DNA from: Tigriopus japonicus
Taxonomy: Eukaryota > Arthropoda > Copepoda > Harpacticoida > Harpacticidae
Assembly: GCA_010645155.1 (NCBI GenBank)
Contig: JAAGOF010000257.1
Span: 649,579-713,578, forward strand
Direction of reading: 5' to 3'
Length of the DNA stretch: 64,000 nucleotides
A program made the translations under genes and the position numbers. Shown here one piece after another: positions 47,309 through 59,210 of this stretch (its first letter is position 1; every line of letters begins with the position of its first letter). Under the pieces are notes generated by a model. It did not search any database. It was not told where the DNA came from and saw only the letters and a program-made list of their open reading frames with translations.

Positions 47309-48732
47309 CCAACTCGATAATTGCCTACAAACCCACGAGCGAGGGAATTCAAAGATCGTTTAGAACAGAAAACATTAAATAAACGAAACGTAGTCGTATG
47401 GTCTGACAACGTAGACGTGTAAACTCATTGGCAGTAGTGCTGACAACCGATTTTTGGGGGGCCATTAAAACAGGAGTTTTTCGTGTTTGATGGTGAATAG
47501 GTCAAATTATCAAGTGTTCGGGATGTCTCCCCCCGGTGTTCTTAGCCAATGTCGGAATGGTCCCCCAAGATATTTCTTGTTGGACCCTTTTCAAATCGAT
47601 ATGTCGCCGGAGTCTTCTGAAAGTTCGATTCCTTAGGCCCTTTGATATCGTGGATCTTATTCTCCCTTTGTTGACACTCTCAATTCATTAAACCAATGAA
47701 TCTGGGATCTTTTCCTGCAATATCAATATACATTCGATAAAAGTCTTTTCTTTAGTAAACGGTCCGCTTCTGGGTACACAGACGATGATATTGATGGTTG
47801 CAATAGTGAGTCTGTGAGGGCGTTTACCTAAAATTTGTTCGAGATTCAAAATAGGTGTTGTTCCGAAAAGAAAAGAACAGATTGACAGTCTTTAATCGCA
47901 TTTCGTTATTGTTGCATTTTGGTAATGTAATTGAAATTACATGTTAGTCTTCCCTGGTAAAAATCCCTTGTGCCCAGAAACGTTGACGTAAAATCGTCAT
48001 TTTCGTTCTATTGCTGTGGTATCGTTTGAACTTTCAAGACAATTTGATGTGAATGACAACTGCATAACCTGTGATTAGTTTGTCCCTACAAAGGTTGTGA
48101 GTGTACAATGTATCAACTAACGTTGTTTAAATTATAGCGCTAGATATTTCGATTACAGATTAGGAAATATGACTAAGGAGAGCATGAGAATTCCTTGTAT
48201 GCTACTACCAATCAGAACAGCCTACTGGATTTTTGTCTACAGAAAAGGTCACTCAAAGGAAAAAGAACGTGTCATCCTCTGCCTTATATTTAGCATCTTT
48301 ATCTCTCTCTCTCCGATGATGAATTGCGTTTGAGGCTTCCGACAACCTTCAGAGGTGTCCGTGCATGCATACTACAAATGCAGCTTTTCCACGTACACCA
48401 TGACGTCAGAGAAAAATACAAATTCTTAGGTCATTTTTGCCAATTTCGCATTGGATTATGATTAATCTTAGTGGCTTCTTTTTGGAGTTTTAAACACAAA
48501 TGTGTTATCGGTGTTGGTCTAACCAGCAGCCAGTTGGTCAATTTTCCATTTGTAAAACATTAATATGCATAACGCGAACGATGAAACACTTTGCTTTTGA
48601 CTTGATATTAAATAACAATGAATTCCTGTTTTGGGAGCCTCAAATTTTAAACCTGCACCTTGTGCCACCCATTCTTTTAGATAGATAATTTGCCTTTGAA
48701 TAAGTAGGCTTGAAAGTTCAAGGAGTACCAGC
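47309..48732. other. Intergenic region, no gene recognised
   Basis: Starts with the 3' UTR of the preceding gene (AATAAA near 47378). No further gene or clear repeat is seen. Confidence 0.5.
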
Positions 48733-49216
48733 CAGACCTGTGATGTAATTGTGATCGCAATTACGTACAATCATGTAATTACAATTACATTATTTCCAAG
48801 TATTTGAAACATTTTGAAATCAAAGTAATTACAAAGAATTACATTTCGAAAATGAAAATTTTCGATTACAAATTATAATTACGTTTTCACCTAAAAAACA
48901 AGCTATGGGTTGAAACAGATTTCAAATTTTCAGCATATTTCCAAAATTATTCAGTAGGTAAATTGATAAATCCAAAGTCGACAACTTTTTGATTCTCCTT
49001 ACACACTTATTATACTAAAAGAGAAATTAATTCTTGTTGTATTTGATGAAATATCTAATTGACATTAATCCAATTACTTTTTGATACTAATGGAAAATGT
49101 AATCAATCACATTCGACAATCAAGTAATTGTAATTGTATTTAATTTCTTTTGAGACCAAAATAATTGTAATTGTAGTTAATTACATTTTGAAAGTAACTG
49201 TCACAGGTCAGGTCTG
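48733..49216. repeat. GTAATT-rich TIR element (hAT-like)
   Basis: Inverted ends CAGACCTGTGA on the left and TCACAGGT(CA)GGTCTG on the right, with near-identical flanks GTACCAGC and GTTCCAGC that may be an 8-bp target duplication. The interior is packed with GTAATTACAATTAC-type repeats in both orientations, like the element near 18.4 kb. No transposase. Confidence 0.55.
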
Positions 49217-49371
49217 GGTTCCAGCAAATAAACACAATCAAGTAATTGTAATTGTATATAATTTCTTTTGAGATCAAAGTAATTGTAATTGTAGTTAATT
49301 ACATTTTGAAAGTAACTGTCACAGGTCAGGTCTGGGTTCCAGCAAATAAACACAATCAAGTAATTGTAATT

Positions 49372-50617
49372 TGTGGCGTGCTCGCTTATGAGCAACTGCG
49401 TTGCTCACCATCCTCCCCTCCCTGATATGTATATAGTCCGTTCTAGAGCTCTATATTAGAAAGAGTATAATCATATCCAACGCCATCTAGTTCATTCTGC
49501 TCGCAACTGCTCGCCGTTCCCAAAAGGATGCACAGGTACCCTTTAAGCTGAACAAGTTTTCCAAATCATCAGACCAAGATAGCACCTTTTGAGAAACTAA
49601 AGGGCCTAGAACCTTAATGAAGGGGTCCAAAATAAACTATTAGTGTGTTTCAAATGATTCAAATCTGAATCGCTTGTAGAATTAGGTTTAAAGCTTTAAA
49701 AGACAGTAAGAGAATGAAAATCTATCCCTTTGGACATATTGATGCAAGAGGTGATGGCAACAGTGTGATAGGAAATGAAGTTGCAGGGCTGCTGAATTCT
49801 CTTCCCTCTTGTGCTTCGCTGTCATGGTTATTGCTGAGAAAGAGCGCAGGGAATTTTCTTCCTCTCTTGACTTCACCCCTGACTGCTATTTACACTTGCC
49901 CACCTACCCCTTGATATGCAAGATCACAGGTGTAAGTGGTGATGGCCAGCAGGGGAGTCCAGTCAAATGCTTGCTAGCTTCAGATGGCTTGCCCAGCTTG
50001 CCCACTGGCACTTGTTAAGAAGGGAACTGCAAGGATTGCTGGGCCGGGCCAGCTCTCTCTCTCCCTTTCTCTCTCTCGCGCTCTCCACACTGAGCCCAGT
50101 GAGCAAACTAGGACTTGAAGGACTTGACTCAACATTTCAGGGTTGATAGGTAAAGAAAGGAAAACTCAACATGCTCCTCTCTATCACTACTCTTTCTGAC
50201 ACATTTTTTATGGTAGGAGCCCTGATTGTGAACGTTTTCTCTGAAAAAGCATTGATCACAATGAGGGGTGAGATATTCATATTTCTCTTAGTCTTTTAGG
50301 TTTTAAACCTAATTTTACAGGCAATTCAGCTTTAAATCATTTGAAACACACTAATAGTTCATTTTGGACCCCTTCATTAAGGTTCTAGGCCCTTTAGTTT
50401 CTCAAAAGGTGCTATCTTGGTCTGATGATTTGGAAAACTTGTTCAGCTTAGAGGGTACTTTTGCATCCTTTTGGGAACGGCGAGCAGTTGTGAGCAGAAT
50501 GAACTAGATGGCGTTGGATATGATTGTACTCTTTCTAATATAGAGCTCTAGTCCGTTCTATGAGAATAGAAACCAGTATTGAAGAACAGTGGCCTCGCGG
50601 CCGCTCAGCGTGTTACA
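49372..50617 (+). mobile_element. Small LTR split by a transposon, followed by a tRNA-Leu primer-binding site
   Basis: Once the inner element and one copy of its target duplication are set aside, 49372-49443 plus 50559-50617 form a 131-bp unit. It begins TGTGGCGTG and ends GTGTTACA (TG...CA). It is followed directly by TGGTGGCAGCGGTGGGA (50618-50634), complementary to the 3' end of a tRNA-Leu. That combination is the left end of an LTR retrotransposon. No gag or pol follows and the host repeat resumes within about 15 bases, so only the left end survives. Clade unknown. Confidence 0.5.
49444..50550. mobile_element. Non-autonomous hAT-like element with about 248-bp inverted repeats
   Basis: Ends TAGAGCTCTATATTAGAAAG and its complement CTTTCTAATATAGAGCTCTA. 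The arms (49444-49692 and 50303-50550) match at well over 90 percent by eye. It is flanked on each side by GTCCGTTC (49436-49443 and 50551-50558), an exact 8-bp target duplication as made by hAT-type transposases. The 610-bp interior has no convincing gene. Inserted into the small LTR. Confidence 0.8.
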
Positions 50618-50634
50618 TGGTGGCAGCGGTGGGA
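50618..50634 (+). other. Retrotransposon primer-binding site (tRNA-Leu)
   Basis: TGGTGGCAGCGGTGGGA directly abuts the LTR end GTGTTACA. It begins TGG, the complement of a tRNA CCA end, and matches the acceptor/T-arm end of tRNA-Leu of the AAG/TAG type. Confidence 0.5.
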
Positions 50635-50838
50635 GTTACAAATTGTTACAAATTGTATATAATTTCTTTTGAGATCAAAGTAATTGTAGTTACTTACATT
50701 TTGAAAGTAACTGTCACAGGTCTGGGTTCCAGCAAACCATCACAATCAAGTAATTGTATTTAATTTCTTTTGAGACCAAAGTAATTGTAATTGAAGTTAA
50801 TTACATTTTGAAAGTAATTGTCACAGGTCTGGTTCCAG

Positions 50839-53800
50839 CAAACCAACAAAACAACCCCTTCACCTCGCTTAGCCCTCTTCTAATTACTCCATTCTCGCTG
50901 ACCAACTTGCCGTTGGGTTTGAGGCGCACAATGGACTCAAGGTCGGCATACCTGCTTCATTTTGTTCCTGACCGTTTTGCTTCTTTTAAGCTGAATTCTG
51001 ATAGCTCATACATTTAAAAAAGAAATATTGAAACTTAAGTTTGTTGTGGACAAACACCTGACCAATCACAATCAATCTACGATCGATGACGATGGCCCAA
51101 CTAAGAAAATGGTTGCCCAACCCGAAAGTGTTATTGATAGTCTAACCCAAAGAACTCTTATCTGTCAATGTTTTGTACGTCATCGTTGGCTGTCGCATTT
51201 GTCCTCTCAGAAAAGTCATGAAACCCTTCGTAGAGCGGTACTTTAAAGACATCGATCGATATTACATGTAATTCTGTACAGATGGAATTTCATTTAGATT
51301 TTTGGCAAAGTGTTGCGATGTTGGTTCTTGTTTAGATTTTTGGGTCAAAATGCCTAAGACAACCAGGCTTTTTGAAAAGCAGGAGACATAAACTACGAGT
51401 AAAAAAAATAGCCTTAGACCTTTTTGCCGACCAAACTATCTATTATCCTCTAGCATTTGTCAATGATTTGGATCTGAGGCACTTTATTTGGTCCAATCAA
51501 TGAGGCTGGTAATTTTCTTACTAGCGTTTAGCCTTTTTTGGCTCGTGTTTTTGTTGTTATGTAGAATGACGTCTTGCAAGGAAGGACCATGCTACTTCCC
51601 CCTAGGTTCCAATTTCATAAGGAAGTCAAATTCCTTACTTTGAAATTGCGAGGCTAGCCATTCTTCTCCAAAGATAAGAATTTGTCCTGAGTGATCCATA
51701 TTGAGAACACAGTGATCAATTGACTTTGAAATTTGTCTGAGAGTGTGCGGTAAATTTGCACTTCAATTAACAGAAGCAAGGCGAGATAGTAAGTCAGGAT
51801 AGTTTTGGAATTTTGAGAGTTGCTGGCATCCGAAGATCCACAAAATGGTAAATTTAGACAAAAATGCTCATGTGTACCTAATAGCGTGAATTTTGTTATT
51901 GACAGTAATACTTACCACCAAATACCTGGCTAGCCTTGAAAGACAGGTCTAATTCAACAGAATTTCGTAGTTTTTGTCCAATACACAGTGTTTTTTCCCG
52001 CAGAGGTGGACAAAAATTGGCAAAATGACCCAAGTGGATAGACAAGTGGGCATCTCCTAAGAATGCGTTGCACAAAGAAAATTATGCCGACAAATACATG
52101 AACAATCATGCAAAACCAAAGCTAAGGAATATTTCTAGTGGAACCAAGTGGAGCAACTAACTCCAATTTATCATTAAATTTCACGAGCCTAAAATTAACG
52201 CACCAATGTTTGGTGGAGCTTTTCATTTTCCGTGACCCAAAACTTGACACAAACATGAGCCAGGCCCCACACGGCATTTCAAGGTGAAACAAACATATTT
52301 TTTTTTAAATGAGACCAGTTTGAAGTCAAAAAAACATTGCCGTAAATTAATTGGAGTTCTTTTAATGAGTTCACGGGCAAAAAAACAAAGTCAGCTCACT
52401 TAAAGCATAATTAAAACAAATGTTTTAAAAAAATTCTTCAATTTCATTGTTATGAACACTAACGTCGGTGGTTTTCAAAAACATTTGGGAAATCTATTCT
52501 GCGGAGAAATTTTCAAGAAGATAAATTGATCAAGAAGAATATTGATCAATATATTCAAGGGACGCAATTGGAGTTTTTACCCCATCGAGTTAGACAGGGA
52601 TAACCTATATAATAGTATTAATACTGGATGCGAACTCGCGGAATTTCTCCGGCACGCAACCTCCGGTATGAGGCCGAGATTCGTAAACAAGAAGAATAAA
52701 CCGCCATGTTGGGAGCCGAATATCAAACGGAAATCGACCAAAATTCCAAAAGATAGTGCGCCAATCGGTGTTCCCTGTGTTTCAAGCGGGTCCAGCCAAG
52801 TCCTAGCCTTGGTAAAAGTCAACGCCATGCCCAAAAATCAGTCCGATGTTGGTGTTTCGAAGACATCCAGTTCACCCAAGAAAGAGTGAATGAAATAGTG
52901 AATGAATGACCACATCATGGAGTGCGAATGAACCCACAAAGGTGTCTAATCTACAAGATGACGATCAAAGTGATCAAATGAAATCTGATGACGAGGTTAC
53001 CAACAATAACCTTCGGAAGTGATAGACCTAACTAAAGCAAAAAGAACGAATATGGACCGGACTCCGAGCCCAAATTCTTCTTGCAAAAGGATTAAGAACC
53101 AACTCTCCCACGGACCAATACGGGGAGTTTCTTTACGCTCATCCATTGCACAACTTGAACAACTAAGAATATCTTACGATTACTTGAATTATCAACAACA
53201 AAATATCGTTTTTTTCCGAGCTCATATATCATCCGACTTGAACGTCTTATTAGTATCTTTGAACTTACAATTGAACCCATCCATCAATATTTCAGGTATT
53301 ATCCTGAACTGAATTAACACATGCCAAACTTTGTATGAAATCAAGGTTGTTATAGGTTGTGAGATTGTCACCTTGGCATAACATGTTCTATAAATGATGG
53401 TCCTTTTTCGAATTTCCTTTATTGTATGGTTGTGTCTTTTAGTTCAGGATAATAAGGACAGGTAAGATACTCTTAAGTTGTTCAAGTTGTGTGATGGACG
53501 AGTGCGATAAAACTCCCCGTTTTGATCCGGGTGAGAGTATGTGGGGAAAGTTGGTTCTTAATCCCTTTTCAAGAGGAATTTGCGTTCGGATTAAGGTCAA
53601 TATAGAACAAAGAAAGAAAAAGTCCTCAGTGTCAAGAATTCGATCAAATGAAGAACAAATTAAGATGACTTTGAAACCTATCAGGTGGACCTACTAGCAA
53701 TGGATGGGCTCAATATTTTGATCTGCCTTTGGAGTCAGTCAGCCCAAATTGGTGATCTGACAGTCTAACCCGGATTCCATGGACCCTCCCAAAGTCTTTA

Positions 53801-54932
53801 GAATGAAATGCTCCCATCAAGATTGAATTGTGTGGATTTTTTCATTCAATCTGATTGTTAATTCCTGGACAAGGGGATCTAAGAAGATCAATCAAACCTT
53901 ATCAAGCCTGTAGAGCCTATCCCTGCAATGATAAGACATGATCCTTTGGTCCTGAAGGACCCTTAGCCCCAGTCCTGCGTGGTCCCGACCTTCTTGAGCC
54001 CCAAGACTTGAAACATTTTCAATCAAATCCACAATCAAGGCTTTAATCCTCATGTTTTTCACTCATTTTGTCTCAAGGACGTTGTGATTGCCTTTGTTCC
54101 TGTTCCAATCCGGATCAGATGGCTGATCTGATCCAGAACCGTCAAAAGTGCCCTTCAATGGTTATAGCCAACAACATCTCTGACTTGGACTCCATCTTGT
54201 TTCAAAATGAGACCATTCTTGTTCTTTCATTTTCTTATGGAAATGGTTCCTGCGTTGTGGAGGTGTTGAAGAGGATGGAAGATGAGTAACACTCCAGATA
54301 CCACCACAGATACTTCTGTTAAGCATTATTTCACTGAAGTTGGACTAATGGGTGAAGCAAGATTCCATCTACGTATTTTCCTCATTCTTGTGAGGACTAA
54401 AATCCTTTGGAGAGTTGAATGTTAAAAGTTCATGAGACGAGTAAAAAGAGTGCTGGGACTTCTAAAATCAAGGTGAAGAACATCCAGTCCACAAATATTA
54501 ACACAAAAAGTTTGCGTGAATTCTTTTAAGACACATGTTCAACAGTTTTAGACATTAATAAGGAATAAATGACGTCGTGTCAAAATATAGCCTCGGCCTC
54601 ATACCATTTTTTCAAAAATCGGAGTTCGTGTCCACCCCTTTCAGGGGTTCCTGAGTTAGACCACGAGCTGAATATATTTCGACGATACTTTCAACAACTT
54701 AAGATTTGAGATGTGTTCAAAAGTGTTCAAAAATTTTGTTTCCATGTTTTAAATGAATGATTGATATTTGGAGGCGAAGCGGTAGTAATCAAAAGACTTC
54801 AAATAAATACGTGGCAATGTTTTTAAACTCAAAAGCCTTGGAAATTAAAAACGAGCTTTCCACAGCACAAGTCGTAAACTCATTTGGTCCCCTTTTGTAT
54901 CTTAAGAGCTAAATTCCAAGAAATGGAGGAAA
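50839..54932. other. Intergenic region with unassigned short ORFs
   Basis: No gene could be named. Frames at 52542-52889 (contains ELAEFLRHATSGMRPRF and NKKNKPPCWEPNIKRK), 53019-53312 and 54068-54289 are open and lie on the plus strand. Two begin without a clear ATG context, none links to another by convincing splice sites, and no domain is recognised. They may be remnants of one decayed element or chance. Confidence 0.4.
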
Positions 54933-55169
54933 CGTGGCGTCGTGGTTAGCGCAGTTTCCAACAGTGAGAGAGGTCTCAGGTTCGATTCTCCTCCCCGACC
55001 TTTCTCAAGGAAACTTTTAGACGCTAATTCACACCCACAGACGGAGAACCATTCTGATACCGGACATGAGATTGCCTATCGAAAATGATTTGGACGATGT
55101 GATGGCTGGCTTTGCTGGCCGGGCGAGGCTCAACCCTCCGACCCTAGCACCAACACTCCAAAAAAAAAA
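54933..55169 (+). mobile_element. tRNA-derived SINE with A tail
   Basis: The first 70 bases look like a degenerate tRNA, with A box TGGTTAGCGCAG and B box GGTTCGATTC spaced as in pol III promoters. Acceptor-stem pairing is poor, so it is not a working tRNA. A body of about 150 bp follows and ends in a run of A at 55159-55169. TTCCAAGA occurs just before the element and just after the A tail, a plausible target duplication. Confidence 0.7.
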
Positions 55170-55566
55170 CCTTTTCCAAGATCACCAAGAAAAAAAACAA
55201 ATTCAAAATGTTGCCTCTTTGGTGGCAATCTAAAATATTTCTTGCATGATGATCATGAATGCTATGGATGACATCATGTAGAATGATAAAAGATGACTGG
55301 TTTAATAAGCTTTAGCGAGTGGTTAATAAAGGAAACTATTAATGAACGAATGAGAGAAGAGGCTGAGGAGAAGTGAGCAAGAAAGAACTACGGTATTGCA
55401 TGAATATGAGCGCATGGCGTTGTTACCGTGACAAATAACTAATTTAGGCATCATTTTCTGTAAGTTTAAAACAGTTCAAAATGGTATCCCACGGTTGTCC
55501 ACCTCGAAACTGATATTTTAGGAAAATCGGTAGATAACCGTAATCGGTAGATATCGGTAAATCGGC

Positions 55567-55786
55567 GGCTAGGGATGGGTCAGAACTAATCTTGGGCATT
55601 TTGTTTTGTAATTTCAATTTGCCACGTGAGGAAAAGATCTTGTTTCAACTGATTGTCAAAACGAAGAAGCAGATTAGGCTCGAGAATTTTAAATCAGGTT
55701 TTTAGAGGTTTAGTCTCGACTCTGACCCATCCCTACCCATTTTGGCCCCGGAATTCCCAGCTGAATTCGTTCAATTACACTCAATC
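55567..55786. repeat. MITE family A, copy 3 (left-truncated)
   Basis: Contains GGCTAGGGATGGGTCAGAAC on the left and CTCTGACCCATCCCTACCC with GAATTCCCAGCTGAATTCGT on the right, as in the copies at 1.2 and 17.05 kb. The outer left end is missing. Confidence 0.6.
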
Positions 55787-55791
55787 ACTGT

Positions 55792-55930
55792 TTTACCACA
55801 AAGCTGGTGAGGTCATTCATTTTATGCTCTCTTCAGTCCATTTCAGAAAGCATAACTTTACGTTCCAGAATATGTATTCTAGTCAGCATAAGTAAGCTCT
55901 CATTAGCAGAAGAACGCAATCAAACCTTCT
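55792..55930. repeat. Half copy of the 44.4-kb hairpin family
   Basis: Starts TTTTACCACAAAG, continues with TTCATTTTATGCTCTCTTCAG and ends GCAGAAGAACGCAA. This matches one arm of the hairpin at 44155-44636 from its centre outward. Confidence 0.55.
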
Positions 55931-57509
55931 CGTGCACTTGTTGTTCAAAGGAGTCCATGGGTTTCCCCACTTCTAGTACTTCTTTTAAATGATTATTTGT
56001 AAAAACATCTTGTAGAATGCACTGAAGCCATTTGAATTTGTTGCTCCTTGTATTGGTGGAGTATTCGATTATGTCAACATGGCTTTTGCGGGCCTACCTT
56101 ATTGTATAAAAATTCCGAATTTAGAAACTCTGAAAACATTCGTTTAAACAAGCGTCTCAACGTTGTCAATCGATCAACCTTTTGTCGCTACTTCTGGCCA
56201 TGTTGAGGCAATAAGAAAAAATTGAACTTATTCACGATTATTATCATATCCAAACAGTGAGATACATAAAATATGGCAAAGAGCAGTTTAAACTCGACCA
56301 AAGTTTTGCGAACGTAGTGACTGATAATTCGACGAACTCCCTTGTGATGGGTGAAGGAAACAATCCTCGAGCCAACTTGATCAAGACAATACATACATAC
56401 GCTTCTACTACGTACGTTGGCAAATCGTATGTCTCTGTCCATGTTCACACCGTTTTGGTTTGGCATGCATGCGTTTCTTAGTGGATTGAGCGGACGCAGA
56501 CCACAGAACAACAGACGACGGACGATACGAGTGGACCTCGCGCACCTCTTTCCTTCCCTATGAGAAGATACAACTGGATAAAACAGGTTGTGTAATATGT
56601 GTGAGTGTTCTTTCTGTCCAGGGGCGTCTCGCACTACATGCATGTCCTCTTGACAGACCCAAAGAATCCTAGTTGAAGAAAAACAAGCACCTTAGAGTAA
56701 TGTCTCTCCAATTTCGGTTGTGCTCTCGAGCCATCGAAATCAATAAGCCAGTTCTCCGCCCCCGTCATTTCAAATTGTTCCTTACCGTGTGCTGTCAGTT
56801 GGTTCCCTTATGATTATATGGACCTTCTTACCTTCTTCTTCTTCTCCTACCCCATGATCCAACAAGTATCGATTTTGGCTGACGTGACCTTTCCACGCAA
56901 CTGAAGTGGATACACACACCCCTCTTCAGTGTCCCAAAGATTGTTCTGATTGATCCAACCCGAGACAGGAAAAGGAACGGACGAAGGACCTGCCTCTGCC
57001 TTGTCTCGAGAAGCATACATACTTACTCCAAATCACGTCAACAGCAAGTGATTTACAGTGCTATTGGAAACCAGAAACTCGTTCGATTAGGGAACGGGGC
57101 AAGTGTTTTCTTCACACACATCAAACGTGTCCTACTACGGGTATCTCCGATTGGCATACTTTCGTTTTGAGAAGCCTACTGAAGTACAAGTCTCCAAGAG
57201 CATGTGGCATTGACCAGCTGGCCAAGTTTTGTTCGGGTGTTGTTCCAAAAAAATTCCTGCGTGAGTGGAGCACGTTGTCTGAACATATCATGGACAAGCA
57301 GGGCCACACTCACACATTCTTCCGACGCTTCAATCTGCTTGAGTGATTAGATAATCTTACTTGAATGTCTCCTATGTTGGATCTGACCACAAGAGAGCAA
57401 TTCAATTCCCGAGTGATAAAGCGAAAAGAAAGATAAGCAAAGTCTTTTCCAGTCACTCGCTCCACACCTCATTCAAGTTCAAGCTTTCAAACTTCAAAGG
57501 GGGCACAAT

Positions 57510-59210
57510 ATGAATTCGTCCAAACGGTTGGCGTCCATCAGCGACGTTCGCTCCGATGTGTACGCCAATCCCTTCATGGCGTTTGGACACATGACAGAAG
57601 TGGTTCAAGAAACCATTGAGAATCGCATCATTCTCCGGAGTGTTCAGGCCAAACCATCGTCAAATAGCCAAACCTCCGTGAGCACGGTTTCGCCCAAGCG
57701 AATCATACGTTCTCCGAACCGTTCGAAGCGCCATGAAAACTTTGAAAAGACCCCACTGTATTTGCGGGTGGGTGGATTCGTGTCCTACTTTGTTCTTTTC
57801 CTCCTGGGATTCATTCGCGAGGCCATTTGGGGCCATGGACCCATTGGCAGGGATCACACGATCAAGGAAACAAACAGAAAGGGATATGTGCCACTTTATG
57901 CAAGTTTCGAGAGCTTCTACCTCCGGAATATCTTTCGTCGTCAAGCTGACTGCTTCAATCGGCCCATTGTGTCAGTTCCAGGTGGAAAAACCATGGTCAC
58001 AAACCGCGTCACTGAAGACCATGGATGGACCTTTAAAATGGCCGACACAGAGCGGAAAGAGGTGATCAACTTGGCCAGTTACAATTACTTAGGCTACGCC
58101 GAGAACTCGGGCCCCTGTACTGAAGCTGCCATTGAGGCCATTCACAAACGAGGTTTGTCCTCTACCAGTCCTCGCTCGGAATTGGGAACTTCGGTTCAGC
58201 ACCGCAAATTGGAACAGACGGTGGCCAAGTTCATTGGAGCCGAAGATTCCATATGCTTGGGTATGGGATTCGCCACCAACTCGTTGAACCTGCCGTGCTT
58301 AGCCGGAAAGGGAACATTAGTGGTGAGCGACGAGCGCAACCACGCCTCGCTCATTTTGGGGTTGCGACTCTCTGGAGCCACTGTCAAGGTGTTCAAGCAT
58401 AACAATATGGAGAGCCTCGAGAAAATTGTTCGGAGGGGGATCATTGAAGGCCAACCACGAACAGGGCGGCCTTACAAGCGAGTCATTATCGCGGTTGAAG
58501 GGATCTACTCCATGGAGGGCTCGATTGTTCGACTGCCAGAAGTGGTTGCAATCAAAAAGAAATATGGTGCCTACATCTATTTGGACGAAGCTCACTCTGT
58601 GGGCGCCATGGGTCCCAATGGTCGCGGTGTGCTCGACTATTTTGGAATCAATCCCAAAGACATTGACGTGCTCATGGGCACATTCACCAAGAGCTTTGGC
58701 TCGGCTGGAGGATACATAGCCGGTTCCAAATCCCTGATCAACCATCTTCGGGCCAATTCACAAAGCAGTCACTACCCAGTTTCCATGTCGGCCCCTGTTA
58801 TGGGCCAAATTATTGCATCCATGAATGACATCATGGATAAAGAGAAGGGTGACGGCATGCGACGAATCAACCAGCTCGCTCGCAACTCGCGCTATTTTCG
58901 CCAAAAACTCCAGCAAATGGGATGCATTGTTTACGGCCACGACGACAGTCCCGTGGTGCCCGTGATGCTGTTCATGCAAGCCAAAATCACGGCCCTGGTT
59001 CACGGACTGTTTGATCGGAACATTGCCACGATTGGCGTGGGTTATCCTGCCACAGAAATCGCTGCCGAACGCACCCGATTTTGCGTCTCCGCTAGTCACA
59101 CCAAGGAGATGTTGGACGAATGCATTCAAGCCCTCGAGGAGGTTGCCGGGGAAATCCACATCAAATACTCGCGCAAGAAGCGCTACAATAACGCGGAGAT
59201 CGTGTACTAA
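57510..59210 (+). CDS. SPTLC2: Serine palmitoyltransferase catalytic subunit 2, copy 2
   Basis: Same reaction and family as the copy inside BRD8. Intronless, 566 residues, full length. A membrane segment at about 86-105 (GGFVSYFVLFLLGFIREAIW) precedes the fold. Motifs are NLASYNYLGYA, STSPRSELG with QHRKLE, SDERNHASL, IYLDEAHSVGAMG and GTFTKSFGSAGGYIAG with Schiff-base Lys394. PVVPVMLF and VGYPATEIAAERTRFCVSA close the fold. It shares with copy 1 a C-terminus ending in Val-Gln-Tyr or Ile-Val-Tyr and the AGSK-LI-HLR-NSQ stretch, so those two look like closer relatives. All catalytic residues are present. Followed on the same strand by copy 3. Confidence 0.93.
   Translation: MNSSKRLASISDVRSDVYANPFMAFGHMTEVVQETIENRIILRSVQAKPSSNSQTSVSTVSPKRIIRSPNRSKRHENFEKTPLYLRVGGFVSYFVLFLLGFIREAIWGHGPIGRDHTIKETNRKGYVPLYASFESFYLRNIFRRQADCFNRPIVSVPGGKTMVTNRVTEDHGWTFKMADTERKEVINLASYNYLGYAENSGPCTEAAIEAIHKRGLSSTSPRSELGTSVQHRKLEQTVAKFIGAEDSICLGMGFATNSLNLPCLAGKGTLVVSDERNHASLILGLRLSGATVKVFKHNNMESLEKIVRRGIIEGQPRTGRPYKRVIIAVEGIYSMEGSIVRLPEVVAIKKKYGAYIYLDEAHSVGAMGPNGRGVLDYFGINPKDIDVLMGTFTKSFGSAGGYIAGSKSLINHLRANSQSSHYPVSMSAPVMGQIIASMNDIMDKEKGDGMRRINQLARNSRYFRQKLQQMGCIVYGHDDSPVVPVMLFMQAKITALVHGLFDRNIATIGVGYPATEIAAERTRFCVSASHTKEMLDECIQALEEVAGEIHIKYSRKKRYNNAEIVY

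Larger units (their letters stand above)
49082..50838. repeat. Tandem array of 107-118-bp units, interrupted by nested insertions
   Basis: Four units, each ending AAAGTAA(C/T)TGTCACAGGT and containing TAATTTCTTTTGAGA(T/C)CAAAGTAATTG. They end at about 49214, 49332, 50727 and 50833. The third unit is split by a 1.26-kb insertion (49372-50634). The unit is the right part of the element listed at 48733-49216. Confidence 0.7.
55170..57509. other. Intergenic region upstream of SPTLC2 copy 2
   Basis: Contains MITE family A copy 3 and a half copy of the 44.4-kb hairpin (listed). The 151-codon minus-strand frame at 56.2-56.6 kb has no domain. The last few hundred bases presumably hold the promoter and 5' UTR of the SPTLC2-like gene. 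Confidence 0.45.

Noticed and set aside
49714..50018. ORFs inside the hAT-like element
   Set aside because: Too short for a transposase and without zinc-finger or catalytic motifs.
54933..55005. Candidate tRNA gene
   Set aside because: Boxes A and B are present, but acceptor and T stems do not pair well and a SINE body with an A tail follows.
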